Made by a program: the position numbers and the translations under genes
Part shown: in pieces, positions 18,151 to 27,082 of the stretch
Numbering within the stretch: position 1 is the stretch's first letter
Layout: each line of letters opens with the position of its first letter
Notes under the pieces: generated by a model
Database searches by the model: none
What the model was told of the DNA's origin: nothing
Seen by the model: the letters and a program-made list of their open reading frames with translations, nothing else
Assembly: GCA_049513055.1 (NCBI GenBank)
Contig: JBEKWN010000007.1
Coordinates: 13,747-77,746, forward strand
From: UBA1163 sp049513055
GTDB lineage: Bacteria > Desulfobacterota > BSN033 > UBA1163
Reading direction: 5' to 3'
Length of the DNA: 64,000 nucleotides

Positions 18151-19087
18151 CCTTGGGATAAATCCTCTCAATAATGTATTCTGGCCTTTTCCTGACTTCT
18201 CTATATATTCGACCGATATATTCGCCCATCACCCCCATAGCGAAAAATTGACAGCCAACAAAGGCAAAAAGGACGGCAAAAAGGGTGAAGACTCCTTGGG
18301 CAGCCCATTGTGCCCCATAGATAATTCTGGCAATACCTAAAAAAATACCAAAGGAGATCCCTAATAACGCCATCCCGATCCCAGCATACATGATAAACTT
18401 CAATGGAAAATCAGAGAATGAGGATACCAGGTCAAACTGAAGATTGATGAGCTTTCGGAGAGAGTACTGGGATTCTCCAGCATGCCTCTCCTCATGAACC
18501 ACCTCAATCTCTGTAATTTTTTTGGCAAAGTAGGTCGCAAGTGCTGGAATGAATGTCGAGTGTTCGTGACAGTTCACCATCCGCTCTACGATATTTCTCC
18601 GGTAGGCTCGTAACATGCACCCCCAGTCTGACATATTCACCTTCGTAATCTTCCGAGCAATCACGTTGATTATGCGGGATGGGAAAGTCCTGAAAAAAGA
18701 ATCCTTTCGTTCCTTTCTGATCGTACCCACCACATCATACTCTCCTTCTTCCATCACTCTTACAAGATTTGGAATCTCCTCTGGCGGATTTTGGAGGTCA
18801 GAATCCAGGGTGATCACGATGTCGCCTTGGACGACAGAAAATCCTGAGAAAATAGCCGCATGCTGTCCGTAGTTTCTTGTCAGTTCGACCACCCTGACTT
18901 CAGGGTAGATCAAAAAACTCTGCAAGATCGAAAGGCTCTTATCCCGGCTTCCGTCATCCACAAAAATGATTTCATAATTCCTCCCCATCTTATGCATGAC
19001 CGACCTGAGTCGTTCAATCAAATACGATAGATTTGGTTCCTCGTTGTATACTGGAATGACCAGAGAAATCATTGCCTCTCTATCCAT
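18122..19087 (-). CDS. arnC: Undecaprenyl-phosphate Ara4FN transferase
   Basis: 321 residues: a GT2 domain with ISLVIPVYNEEPNL, IFVDDGSRDKSL, ELTRNYGQHAA and LDSDLQNPPEEIP, then GCMLRAYRR and a C-terminal pair of transmembrane helices (FIMYAGIGMALLGISFGIFL and VFTLFAVLFAFVGCQFFAM). ArnC links Ara4FN to undecaprenyl phosphate on the cytoplasmic face. It overlaps arnB by 8 bases. Relatives such as dolichyl-phosphate mannose synthases share the fold; the operon settles the role. Confidence 0.92.
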   Translation of the reverse strand: MDREAMISLVIPVYNEEPNLSYLIERLRSVMHKMGRNYEIIFVDDGSRDKSLSILQSFLIYPEVRVVELTRNYGQHAAIFSGFSVVQGDIVITLDSDLQNPPEEIPNLVRVMEEGEYDVVGTIRKERKDSFFRTFPSRIINVIARKITKVNMSDWGCMLRAYRRNIVERMVNCHEHSTFIPALATYFAKKITEIEVVHEERHAGESQYSLRKLINLQFDLVSSFSDFPLKFIMYAGIGMALLGISFGIFLGIARIIYGAQWAAQGVFTLFAVLFAFVGCQFFAMGVMGEYIGRIYREVRKRPEYIIERIYPKDENRRLRVS

Positions 19088-20231
19088 TTCTCAAGATCTC
19101 CCGAACGGCCTCGCAAACATAGGAAACATCCTCTTGCTTCATGTCCGGAAACAAAGGTATAGAAACTAATCTGGTACTGGCCCGTTCTGTTTCTTTCAAC
19201 TCTCCCTTCTTGATCTTATATCGTTCCTGGATATAGCTTAAACGATGCCCAGCTGGGAAATGAATCCCATATCCGATCTGGTATTCAGATAACCTTTGCA
19301 TAAAACGCTCTCGATCCATGGAGGTAACTTTGATGACAAAGAGGTGCCATGCATGGTTGTGCGGGTAGGCCGGCACACCCGGTAATTCTAAGCCCTCCAC
19401 TCCTTCTAATCCTTTCTTGTATAGGTCAACCAGCCGTCTTCTTCTGCTATTAAGTTCCTTCAGACGAGCCACCTGGGCAAGCCCCAGGGCGGCCTGGATA
19501 TCTGTTAGATTATATTTAAACCCCGGTGTTTTAATGTCATATCCGGGGTTACCCCCCTTGCCGTACCTCTTCCATGCGTCCCTTTCAATCCCATGAAATC
19601 TGAGAAGCCTCAATCGGTTTTCGAGGTGATCGTCATCATGGGTGATCATGCCCCCCTCACCGGTTGTGATGTTTTTAAGCGGATGAAAGGAGAAGATGGC
19701 ACTTTGACCAAAACCTCCTACGTGGACGCCTTTATAATGAGCTCCAAGGCCGTGCGCTGCATCTTCAATTACAAAGAGGTCACACTTTTTAGCAATACTC
19801 AGTATTTTATCCATATCGACAGGGGCTCCCGCAAAATGGACAGGGATAATGACCTTCGTTTTCTCCGTTATCTTTTCTTTGATCAGGTCCGCATTGATGT
19901 TCAATGTATCATAATGGATGTCGACAAAAATGGGCTTTGCTCCGCAAAACGTAATCATGTTCAACGTCGAAGCAAAGGTCATCGATGGGGTAATGACCTC
20001 ATCCCCTCGTTTTATGCCCAAGCCGAGCAGCATGAGATGCATGCCAGCAGTGCCAGACGAAACAGAAAGGGCATGCGACGCACCTGTGAGCTCACAGAAC
20101 TTCTCCTCAAAGGCCTTGCACAGAGGTCCTGTGGTGATCCAGCCGGATTTTAGACAAGAAACAACTTCTTCTATTTCTTTCTCACCGATCGATGGTCGAC
20201 TTAAGGGCAAAAAATCTCTTCTTATCTCCAT
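19080..20231 (-). CDS. arnB: UDP-Ara4O aminotransferase
   Basis: 383 residues of the DegT/DnrJ/EryC1 PLP-dependent family. Characteristic parts are LPLSRPSIGEKEIEEV, GWITTGP, SVSSGTAGMHLML, VIEDAAHGLGAHYKG, the Schiff-base lysine in FSFHPLKNITTGEGG, and YNLTDIQAALGLAQ. It makes UDP-4-amino-4-deoxy-L-arabinose with glutamate as donor. It is the first gene of the arn operon; no clear promoter could be defined in the 570-base gap upstream. Confidence 0.93.
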   Translation of the reverse strand: MEIRRDFLPLSRPSIGEKEIEEVVSCLKSGWITTGPLCKAFEEKFCELTGASHALSVSSGTAGMHLMLLGLGIKRGDEVITPSMTFASTLNMITFCGAKPIFVDIHYDTLNINADLIKEKITEKTKVIIPVHFAGAPVDMDKILSIAKKCDLFVIEDAAHGLGAHYKGVHVGGFGQSAIFSFHPLKNITTGEGGMITHDDDHLENRLRLLRFHGIERDAWKRYGKGGNPGYDIKTPGFKYNLTDIQAALGLAQVARLKELNSRRRRLVDLYKKGLEGVEGLELPGVPAYPHNHAWHLFVIKVTSMDRERFMQRLSEYQIGYGIHFPAGHRLSYIQERYKIKKGELKETERASTRLVSIPLFPDMKQEDVSYVCEAVREILRNG

Positions 20232-20808
20232 GAAATATCATCCCCATCTCGATCCGAGATTAACTTCGTAATCGTAGAAGATAAAATTCCTTATTATCCC
20301 AGAGGACTCCCAGGGTGGAAACCCTTCTTTTCAATTCCTCCACATTTTTTTATGTCATGTTACACAGTAAATGTGACCAATTTCTTTGCCTTGTAAATAT
20401 GAGAGAAATCTTACTAAACAAAGATTAAATGGCCATTAAATTTTGATGAAGATTTCTTAACCTTGAGAAATAAACCTACACTACGTAATTGGCCTCTTTA
20501 TTCCATCTTATCGATTACCACTTGAAAGGTTGTATAGAAGGAGGATTTTTAAAAATCACTCTTTCAGGAAGGAAGTGTGGGAGAGTTTTTCTGTAGTAAA
20601 TCAAGAGGTCGATAAGGAACTATGGCCTCCTCCCATTTAAGAAGTATTGCTTCAACTCTTCCAAACTCAAATCCGCCCGTCCCGGGTTTCTTTCTCTTCC
20701 ATGATCCTCTCACTTTTTGTCATAATTCATCATGATGACAGACCAGTTTATATGAATTATCCATAATTTCTCTTGAGTCCATCAAAAGATTGGCCTATAT
20801 TTGGTAGT
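20232..20808. other. Divergent intergenic region between arnB and the amylase-like gene
   Basis: 577 A/T-rich bases with no credible gene. An inverted repeat TGTCATAAT-N5-ATGATGACA lies at 20718-20740, about 70-90 bases upstream of the amylase-like start, and could be an operator. No confident -35/-10 pair was found for either gene. Confidence 0.4.
20718..20740. promoter_or_regulatory. Inverted repeat, possible operator upstream of the GH13-like gene
   Basis: TGTCATAAT and ATGATGACA (8 of 9 positions complementary) are separated by 5 bases, a geometry suited to a dimeric regulator. Nothing else supports it. Confidence 0.3.
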
Positions 20809-23800
20809 ATGGCACACAAGAAGAACACCATGGTGATGGAATTTCATATCTCCCGGAAGGCACGGGACCTCTACCAATTTGATCAATCTCTATTTTCCCT
20901 TAGCGGAAATGTCATTTCCCCCAACTTTCATGCCTCAAGATTATTTGCTCAGAGAATGAATGAAAAAAGAGATTTGATCAGCTTCCCCGAGCAAGCCATT
21001 AAAGCTGGTCAGATCAATGCCATGGGGTTGATTGACGAAATCCTCCATTACATCGTTGGCTTGTATCGCCGTGAAAAAAATTCGGAAGTGATGCAACAGG
21101 CACTGGATTGGCTTTATGGAAAGTTTGGTAAACAAAAAGTGGATGAGGCTCTGCGGAAATTCGCAGACGAATTTCCAGCCATAGCTGTCTATCGACGTGA
21201 ATTGGAGCTCGATACCTACTTAGAGGAAGAGACAGCGGGTGTCCCTCATCGACTAATTGTATTGGAAGAGATGCTCATGCTCTGGCTGGCCAACATGAAT
21301 CTTGCTTTTTCTCCCTTTATTGAGTTGTTCGATGACCTCGGGCTGGAAAAGGATACGTCTTACTTGCAAATCATTGAAGCACTCCATCCATTCTTTGACA
21401 ATCAGCCCTTGTTTGGTCCTGATCATCAGAATCTGGTGGACATGCTTCGTAGCCCTGCTTTAGCTGTTCCCCACTCGCTTTCGGGACAGCTGGAATACAT
21501 CCGAGAAAAATGGGGGTATTTACTGGGTCCCTATCTCTTACAACTTCTCAGTAGTCTCGACTTGATTAAAGAGGAAGAAATTGCGGAATTGCGGAGAATG
21601 GCATTTTGGGGCCGTGCTCCCGCGGAGGTCTACGAATTTCTCGGAATGGAGGAAGAACCAGAACGCTTCAGCCTTGATCTCGAATGGATGCCCAAGTTGG
21701 TTCTCATGGCAAAAAATGTTTATGTGTGGCTCCATCAACTCTCCAGGAAATATCGGCGTTCCATCTACCAACTCGATCAAATTCCTGATGAAGAACTTAA
21801 TCTCTTAGCCCGTTGGGGTTTCACTGGCCTGTGGCTCATCGGCGTGTGGGAGAGGAGCCTTGCCTCAAAAAGAATCAAAGAGTTGTTGGGCGATCCCGAT
21901 GCAGTGGCTTCGGCTTATTCCCTGTTCGACTACCAGATCGCCAGCGACCTCGGAGGTGAAGAAGCTTTTCAGAATTTAAAAGATCGGGCTTGGCGGCGAG
22001 GTATCCGCATGGCAAGCGATATGGTGCCCAACCATGTGGGAATTGATTCCAGGTGGGTCATCGAACATCCGGAGTGGTTCATTTCCGTGGCTTATAGTCC
22101 CTTCCCTGCTTATCGTTTCAATGGACCGGACCTCTCCTGGCATGGAGAGGTAGGGATCTATCTTGAGGATCATTATTTCGATCGGAGTGATGCAGCCGTG
22201 GTCTTCAAAAGGGTGGACCGGAGAAGTGGCAACGAAAGGTTCATCTACCATGGCAACGACGGGACCCGAATGCCCTGGAATGATACGGCCCAGTTGAACT
22301 ACCTGAACCCTGAGGTGAGGGAGGCGGTTATCCAAACGATCCTTAACGTCGCTCGAAAATTTCCTGTTATCCGTTTCGATGCGGCCATGACCTTAACGAA
22401 GCGGCATTATCAACGCTTGTGGTTCCCGGAACCGGGCACGGGGGGAGACATTCCTTCGCGAGCTGAGCATGGTATGTCCAAAAAACAATTCGATCCTTTC
22501 CTCCCCGAAGAATTCTGGCGTCAGGTGGTGGACCGCGTGGCTCAAGAAGCTCCTGACACCTTATTACTGGCCGAAGCCTTTTGGTTGCTGGAGGGGTACT
22601 TTGTCCGAACCTTGGGGATGCATCGGGTTTACAACAGCGCCTTCATGAATATGCTGAAAGATGAAGAAAACGCCAAGTACCGTTCCGTCATGAAGAATAC
22701 GCTCGAATTCAATCCTGAGGTCCTCAAACGATTTGTCAATTTCATGAGCAACCCGGATGAGGAAACGGCGGTCACTCAATTTAGCAAGGGAGATAAGTAC
22801 TTCGGTGTGTGCACGATGATGGTGACCATGCCTGGACTCCCAATGTTTGCCCATGGTCAGATCGAAGGATTCAACGAAAAATATGGAATGGAATACCGGT
22901 ATGCCAAATCGGACGAACAACCTGACCAGGAATTAACCCGGCGGCATGAAAGGGAGATTTTCCCATTGATGAAGCGCCGCCATCTTTTTTCTGATGTAAA
23001 AAATTTCCTGCTCTACGATTTTTTCACTCCAGAGGGTTATGTCAATGAGAACGTATTTGCTTACTCCAATCGCTCTGGCGATGAGCGATCTCTGGTCATC
23101 TATCATAACAAATATGAGTCCGCCCGAGGATGGGTCCGGTCCTCTGTCGCCTATTCGATCAAGACTGGCGAAGGGGATGAACGCACATTAATTCAGAAAC
23201 ATTTAGGAGAAGGTCTTGGATTGCACGATGATCAAGCCTATTTCTGCATTTTCAGGGACAATGTGGCCGGCCTGGAGTACATTCGTAACAGCAAGGAATT
23301 GTGTGGAAAGGGGTTGTATGTGGAACTGGGTGCTTACAAATATCATGTATTCATCGATTTTAGAGAAGTTCGGGATAACCAATGGCATCATTATGCCCAA
23401 ATAGCCAATTATTTAAATGGCCGTGGGGTACCCAGTATTGAAGAGATACTGAAAGAAATGCTGTTACAACCTCTTCAGGATGCTTTTAAGGAACTGCTTA
23501 ATGTGGAGACATTCCATCGTTTGATGGAGGCACGCATCACCCAAGCTCAGGCTCAACTCGATCAGAAACTCATGGAAGAGATAGAAAAGAAAATGATTCA
23601 CCTCCTCCAAGAAGCTAAACATCTCAGCAGGGGGAGAGAAGATGAGATGACGATTGTCCGAGAGGTAAGGCGTAAACTGGAAGCCATCCTATACTTACCC
23701 ATCATTACCAGCCGCTACCCACGGCTCCAACCCAAAGGAGTTAAAGCAGCGGCAGAATACCTGCACAAGAAACTGACCGATTCAACATACACCTGGGCTA

Positions 23801-24315
23801 CACTTTTCAGTTGGTTATTTGTCCATGCTCTTGGGATGGTAGTCAATCAAAGGGACTTTGCAGGACAGAGTCGTAATTGGATTGATGAATGGAGGCTTGG
23901 CAAAACCATCATGAGCGTGCTGAGGGATTTAGGGCTTGAAGAGACTGCTTCATGGAGTTCTTTGACAGCCATCAAATTGCTCACGGGTCATCAAAGATGG
24001 TTTGAGGTGAAGCCATCTGATCAAAGGCAAGCTTATGGGATATTAGAATCATTGTTGAAGGATAGTGAGATCCAACAATTCTTAGGGGTGAACCAGTACA
24101 ATGATATTTGGTGGTTCAACAGAGAAGCATTTGAGGAGATGCTGTGGTGGCTGATGATGGTGGCAGCATTGACCATCGGCTCCGATCCTCTCCGTCCCGT
24201 CAATGCCGTGGTGGCAGAATTAGAAAGGTGTTACTCGATGATTCAAACATGGCAAAAGGCCGAAGAGAAATCCGAATATCAAGTCGAAAAATTGCTGGAA
24301 ACTTTAAGAGGATAA
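20809..24315 (+). CDS. Large alpha-amylase (GH13) family protein
   Basis: About 1168 residues. A long helical N-terminal region (residues 1 to about 310) precedes a (beta/alpha)8 amylase domain: SDMVPNHVG (region I), the nucleophile Asp524 in VIRFDAAMTL (region II), the acid/base Glu589 in LLLAEAFW (region III) and Asp650 in SNPDEETAV (region IV). The last 350 residues or so are helical and unlike known carbohydrate-binding modules. There is no signal peptide, so it probably works on cytoplasmic alpha-glucans or maltooligosaccharides. Start codons at 20809 and 20830 are both possible and neither has a strong ribosome site. It is a single gene with no sugar-metabolism neighbours. Confidence 0.8.
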   Translation: MAHKKNTMVMEFHISRKARDLYQFDQSLFSLSGNVISPNFHASRLFAQRMNEKRDLISFPEQAIKAGQINAMGLIDEILHYIVGLYRREKNSEVMQQALDWLYGKFGKQKVDEALRKFADEFPAIAVYRRELELDTYLEEETAGVPHRLIVLEEMLMLWLANMNLAFSPFIELFDDLGLEKDTSYLQIIEALHPFFDNQPLFGPDHQNLVDMLRSPALAVPHSLSGQLEYIREKWGYLLGPYLLQLLSSLDLIKEEEIAELRRMAFWGRAPAEVYEFLGMEEEPERFSLDLEWMPKLVLMAKNVYVWLHQLSRKYRRSIYQLDQIPDEELNLLARWGFTGLWLIGVWERSLASKRIKELLGDPDAVASAYSLFDYQIASDLGGEEAFQNLKDRAWRRGIRMASDMVPNHVGIDSRWVIEHPEWFISVAYSPFPAYRFNGPDLSWHGEVGIYLEDHYFDRSDAAVVFKRVDRRSGNERFIYHGNDGTRMPWNDTAQLNYLNPEVREAVIQTILNVARKFPVIRFDAAMTLTKRHYQRLWFPEPGTGGDIPSRAEHGMSKKQFDPFLPEEFWRQVVDRVAQEAPDTLLLAEAFWLLEGYFVRTLGMHRVYNSAFMNMLKDEENAKYRSVMKNTLEFNPEVLKRFVNFMSNPDEETAVTQFSKGDKYFGVCTMMVTMPGLPMFAHGQIEGFNEKYGMEYRYAKSDEQPDQELTRRHEREIFPLMKRRHLFSDVKNFLLYDFFTPEGYVNENVFAYSNRSGDERSLVIYHNKYESARGWVRSSVAYSIKTGEGDERTLIQKHLGEGLGLHDDQAYFCIFRDNVAGLEYIRNSKELCGKGLYVELGAYKYHVFIDFREVRDNQWHHYAQIANYLNGRGVPSIEEILKEMLLQPLQDAFKELLNVETFHRLMEARITQAQAQLDQKLMEEIEKKMIHLLQEAKHLSRGREDEMTIVREVRRKLEAILYLPIITSRYPRLQPKGVKAAAEYLHKKLTDSTYTWATLFSWLFVHALGMVVNQRDFAGQSRNWIDEWRLGKTIMSVLRDLGLEETASWSSLTAIKLLTGHQRWFEVKPSDQRQAYGILESLLKDSEIQQFLGVNQYNDIWWFNREAFEEMLWWLMMVAALTIGSDPLRPVNAVVAELERCYSMIQTWQKAEEKSEYQVEKLLETLRG

Positions 24316-24367
24316 TTTAGACGCTGCTTTCTTAGAGTCATGTGACCCAATGATTTGGTTACCTTCA

Positions 24368-25522
24368 TTAATAAAGGCCTGCCCAGGTTAACGTCCAATC
24401 TCCAAATCGCTCGTTTACCCGGTCCATCGCTTTGAGCAAACTATCCTTTTTTCCACTCTCCTCAAAAAAATCCAACTGGCACCATTCTTTTTTCAGAAGA
24501 GACACCCCGACTCCCAAGAGCCGAATCGGTTTTGGATGGGGAATCGATTCAAAGATCTCGGAAGCAAGTTTGAATATTTCATTCCCGCTGTTCATCCATT
24601 TGGAGAGGGTCTTCTGTTTTGAGAAAGTGAAAAAATCTGAGTATCGGACGGTAATGGCAATCCTCCTTCCATAGAATCCCTCCCTCCTCATCCTCTTGGA
24701 GACTTTCTCCGAAAGCTGAAGTAGAACTTTTCTAAGGATATTCGGGTCAGAGATATCTTCTTCGAGTGTGACACTGTGGCTGATTGATTTTGCATCTTCC
24801 TCCTCATCAAATGGAACCACCGGGCTATCATCCAATCCCAAACCCATCTCATGAAGCCTCTCGCCGATGACACCAAACCTTTTTGCCAAAACAGAAACCG
24901 GAAATTTCCCCAATTGACCGCAGGTAAAGATACCCATCGAATTTAAAGCCTCTGCGAGTTTTGGACCGATTCCATTGAGTTTTGATACGGGAAGATCCCT
25001 TAATATCTCTTCCATTTCCTCTTTTCGAATGACCACCAAACCATCAGGTTTTTTTAGGCGACTCCCCAACTTCGCAAGGAGTTTATTGGGAGCGATTCCA
25101 ATGGAGCACGTCAATTGTTCACTCTCCCGGATTTGATCTTTGATCGATGTGGCGATGTGCAGAGGAGACTGGAAGAGGAGCAGGGATTGAGTGATATCGA
25201 GATAGGCCTCGTCAATGGAGGCGACTTCCACCAAGGGAGTATATTCTTTTAGGACAGAAAAAATTCGGGCCGCGGTTTCTGTATATTTCGAATGGTTTCC
25301 TTCAACAAGAATCAACTGGGGGCAACGCCTTTTTGCCTCCTGGGTTAACATCCCTGCCCGAATTCCATAAGGCCTTGCTTCATAGGTGGCTGAAGTGACC
25401 ACGCTTCGAGAAAGAGAACCACAAACCGCTGCAGGTTTTCCCCGGAGAGAAGGATTATCCCTCTGCTCAACAGAAATGAAAAAAGCATCCATGTCGATGT
25501 GGAGAATAATCTTGTCGTCCAT
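24368..25522 (-). CDS. dinB: DNA polymerase IV (Y family)
   Basis: 384 residues, full length. The palm shows the catalytic acids in LHIDMDAFFISVEQ and VASIDEAYLDIT, with YEARPYGIRAGM and CSIGIAPNKLLAKLGS. The helix-hairpin-helix thumb (LNGIGPKLAEAL) and little-finger domain follow. A CQLDFFEE segment near the C-terminus looks like a sliding-clamp binding motif. It performs translesion synthesis. It lies 102 bases downstream of lexA on the same strand and is presumably co-transcribed and SOS-induced. Confidence 0.95.
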   Translation of the reverse strand: MDDKIILHIDMDAFFISVEQRDNPSLRGKPAAVCGSLSRSVVTSATYEARPYGIRAGMLTQEAKRRCPQLILVEGNHSKYTETAARIFSVLKEYTPLVEVASIDEAYLDITQSLLLFQSPLHIATSIKDQIRESEQLTCSIGIAPNKLLAKLGSRLKKPDGLVVIRKEEMEEILRDLPVSKLNGIGPKLAEALNSMGIFTCGQLGKFPVSVLAKRFGVIGERLHEMGLGLDDSPVVPFDEEEDAKSISHSVTLEEDISDPNILRKVLLQLSEKVSKRMRREGFYGRRIAITVRYSDFFTFSKQKTLSKWMNSGNEIFKLASEIFESIPHPKPIRLLGVGVSLLKKEWCQLDFFEESGKKDSLLKAMDRVNERFGDWTLTWAGLY

Positions 25523-25565
25523 AAATATTAAGTCATTGAGTTATTGGGTTATTGAGACATTGGTT
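25523..25565. repeat. GTCATTGAGTTATTGG word repeat between lexA and dinB
   Basis: Three to four degenerate copies of a 10-12-base word (AAGTCATTGAG, TTATTGGGTTATTGAG, ACATTGG), the same family as at 28606-28681. It occupies part of the 102-base lexA-dinB spacer. Confidence 0.45.
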
Positions 25566-25624
25566 TTTCTAGATCTTTAGGTCAAAACACCTTAACACTT
25601 CAACGCTCAGACCCCCTAACCTAT

Positions 25625-26251
25625 TTAAAGTTTTCTAAAAATTCCTATCACCTTTCCAACAATGGTAACCTTTTTCTCTCCCCGTTTGACGACAATGGGT
25701 TCCATCTTGGGATTGGCCGGTTCGAGCCGAATCAAATCCCTCTTTTTAAAGATCCTCTTGATCGTGGCCTCATCTTCGATTAAGGCCACGACGATCTCAC
25801 CGTTCTCTGCATTGGGCTGAGGTTTCACCAGGGCAAAATCTCCATCTTGAATATGGGCATCGATCATGCTATCCCCCTGGACCCGAAGAAGGAAAACATC
25901 TCCAGAAGAAACAAAACTCCGATCAAGATTGATGTACCCCTCGATATTCTCAATGGCGAGAATGGGTTCCCCTGCTCGCACTCTTCCTACAATGGGAACC
26001 GAAAGTATATGGGTAAGGCTGAACTGTGGGTAGCTTAAAATTTCAATTGCCCTCGAACCTCCAGGAACTTTTCGGAGGTAACCCTTTCTCTCCAGGATAT
26101 TTAAGGTTTTTTGTGGCCCTTTAGGCCCTCTCAACCCAAAATGAGAGGCAATCTCACGAAGAGTCGGCGGAAATCCCTTTTCTCGAAGAAAATCTTTTAA
26201 AAAATCAAAGACTCTCTGTTGAGTTGAAGTCAGTTCTTTTTTGTCTTCCAT
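25625..26251 (-). CDS. lexA: SOS repressor LexA (first copy)
   Basis: 208 residues. The N-terminal winged helix (LTSTQQRVFDFLKDFL to ERKGYLRK) is followed by the self-cleavage domain with the Ala-Gly scissile bond in VRAGEP, the catalytic Ser in VQGDSMIDAHI and the Lys in EATIKRI. The recognition helix region (FGLRGPKGPQKTLNIL) differs from that of the second LexA at 43.4-44.0 kb. A textbook promoter and a perfect palindromic operator lie just upstream, so it is autoregulated. dinB follows. Confidence 0.95.
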   Translation of the reverse strand: MEDKKELTSTQQRVFDFLKDFLREKGFPPTLREIASHFGLRGPKGPQKTLNILERKGYLRKVPGGSRAIEILSYPQFSLTHILSVPIVGRVRAGEPILAIENIEGYINLDRSFVSSGDVFLLRVQGDSMIDAHIQDGDFALVKPQPNAENGEIVVALIEDEATIKRIFKKRDLIRLEPANPKMEPIVVKRGEKKVTIVGKVIGIFRKL

Positions 26252-26311
26252 TTTATTTTCTTTTTTCCCCTTTTGAGCTTTGAACCTTGAACTTTGAGCC
26301 TCTTTATTAAG

Positions 26312-26327
26312 GTCTACATTTGTAGAC
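26312..26327. promoter_or_regulatory. Predicted LexA operator of lexA-dinB
   Basis: GTCTACATTTGTAGAC is an inverted repeat with 7-base arms around TT. It sits just downstream of the lexA -10 box, over the likely transcription start. It shares the core TACATTTGT with the operator of the second lexA gene (44209-44226) and does not fit the E. coli CTGT-N8-ACAG consensus. Confidence 0.8.
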
Positions 26328-26329
26328 TA

Positions 26330-26358
26330 TTTATACCTCCAACCTTTTTCGATGTCAA
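26330..26358 (-). promoter_or_regulatory. Sigma-70 promoter of lexA-dinB
   Basis: On the minus strand TTGACA (26358-26353), 17 bases, TATAAA (26335-26330). It is close to consensus and is followed at once by the palindromic operator. Confidence 0.8.
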
Positions 26359-26416
26359 GGGAAAATTTTTGACTGCAATAAGTTCAAATGGTAATGTTTA
26401 AAAAGGTGAAACAACC

Positions 26417-26992
26417 ATGAAAGCTGACCAGAAACGGTGGAACGATAGATTCGGGAGGGAAGAATTCGCCTTTGGAAAAGAACCCAATCCTTTTCTCAAG
26501 AAACATATCCGTCTCCTTCCAAAAGGAAAGGCCCTCGATATTGCTTCGGGTGAAGGGAGAAACGCAGTTTTTCTGGCACAAAATGGATTTGAAGTGAATG
26601 CAGTGGATATCTCTGAGAGGGGTTTGAAGAAAGCCCAAAAATTAGCCCAAGGAAGAGGAGTCAAGATTAACACCTTTCTCGTTGACCTCGACCAATATCA
26701 GATTGAAAAAGAGCGATACGACCTCATCGCCAATTTCTACTTTCTTAAACGTCGTCTCATCCCAAGGATCAGAAAAGGGCTGAAAAAAGGAGGAAAGGTA
26801 ATCTTCGAAACATACCTCCTTGAACATCGAAAGCTCGGGACAGGAGGGCCCAAGCAAGCCAAATATTTTTTAAAACCCAACGAACTTCTCAGGCTCTTTA
26901 AAAACTTCCGGATTCTATTCTATCGCGAAGGGATCTTCAGGGAGGGTGGAAGAAAAAAGGCAGTGGCAAGCCTTATCGCCGAAAAAAATTAA
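26417..26992 (+). CDS. Class I SAM-dependent methyltransferase, TehB-like
   Basis: 191 residues. SAM-binding motif I is ALDIASGEGRNAVFLA, motif II NAVDISERGL, and the later motifs are ERYDLIANFYFL and KKGGKVIFETYL. The N-terminal WNDRFGREEFAFGKEPNPFL is typical of TehB-like small methyltransferases that act on metalloids or small molecules. The substrate is not known. It is divergent from lexA and shares its 165-base intergenic region, so LexA could affect it, though no second operator is seen. Confidence 0.82.
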   Translation: MKADQKRWNDRFGREEFAFGKEPNPFLKKHIRLLPKGKALDIASGEGRNAVFLAQNGFEVNAVDISERGLKKAQKLAQGRGVKINTFLVDLDQYQIEKERYDLIANFYFLKRRLIPRIRKGLKKGGKVIFETYLLEHRKLGTGGPKQAKYFLKPNELLRLFKNFRILFYREGIFREGGRKKAVASLIAEKN

Positions 26993-26995
26993 AAA

Positions 26996-27082
26996 AGGGT
27001 TCAAGGATTCGAGGGTCCATGGGTTCAAATATTTATTTTTTAATATCTTCACTTGAACCCTCGACCACTTGACCCCTTGAAT
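26996..27082. repeat. Palindromic repeat that forms the 3' end of the radical SAM gene
   Basis: GGGTTCAAGGATTCGAGGG and, after an A/T loop, CTTGAACCCTCGACCACTTG and CCCTTGAATCC are imperfectly complementary. The distal arm lies inside the radical SAM coding region (its last 15-17 codons). Related words (TCGAACCC, TTGAATCCC) recur at 39965-40020. Confidence 0.55.
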
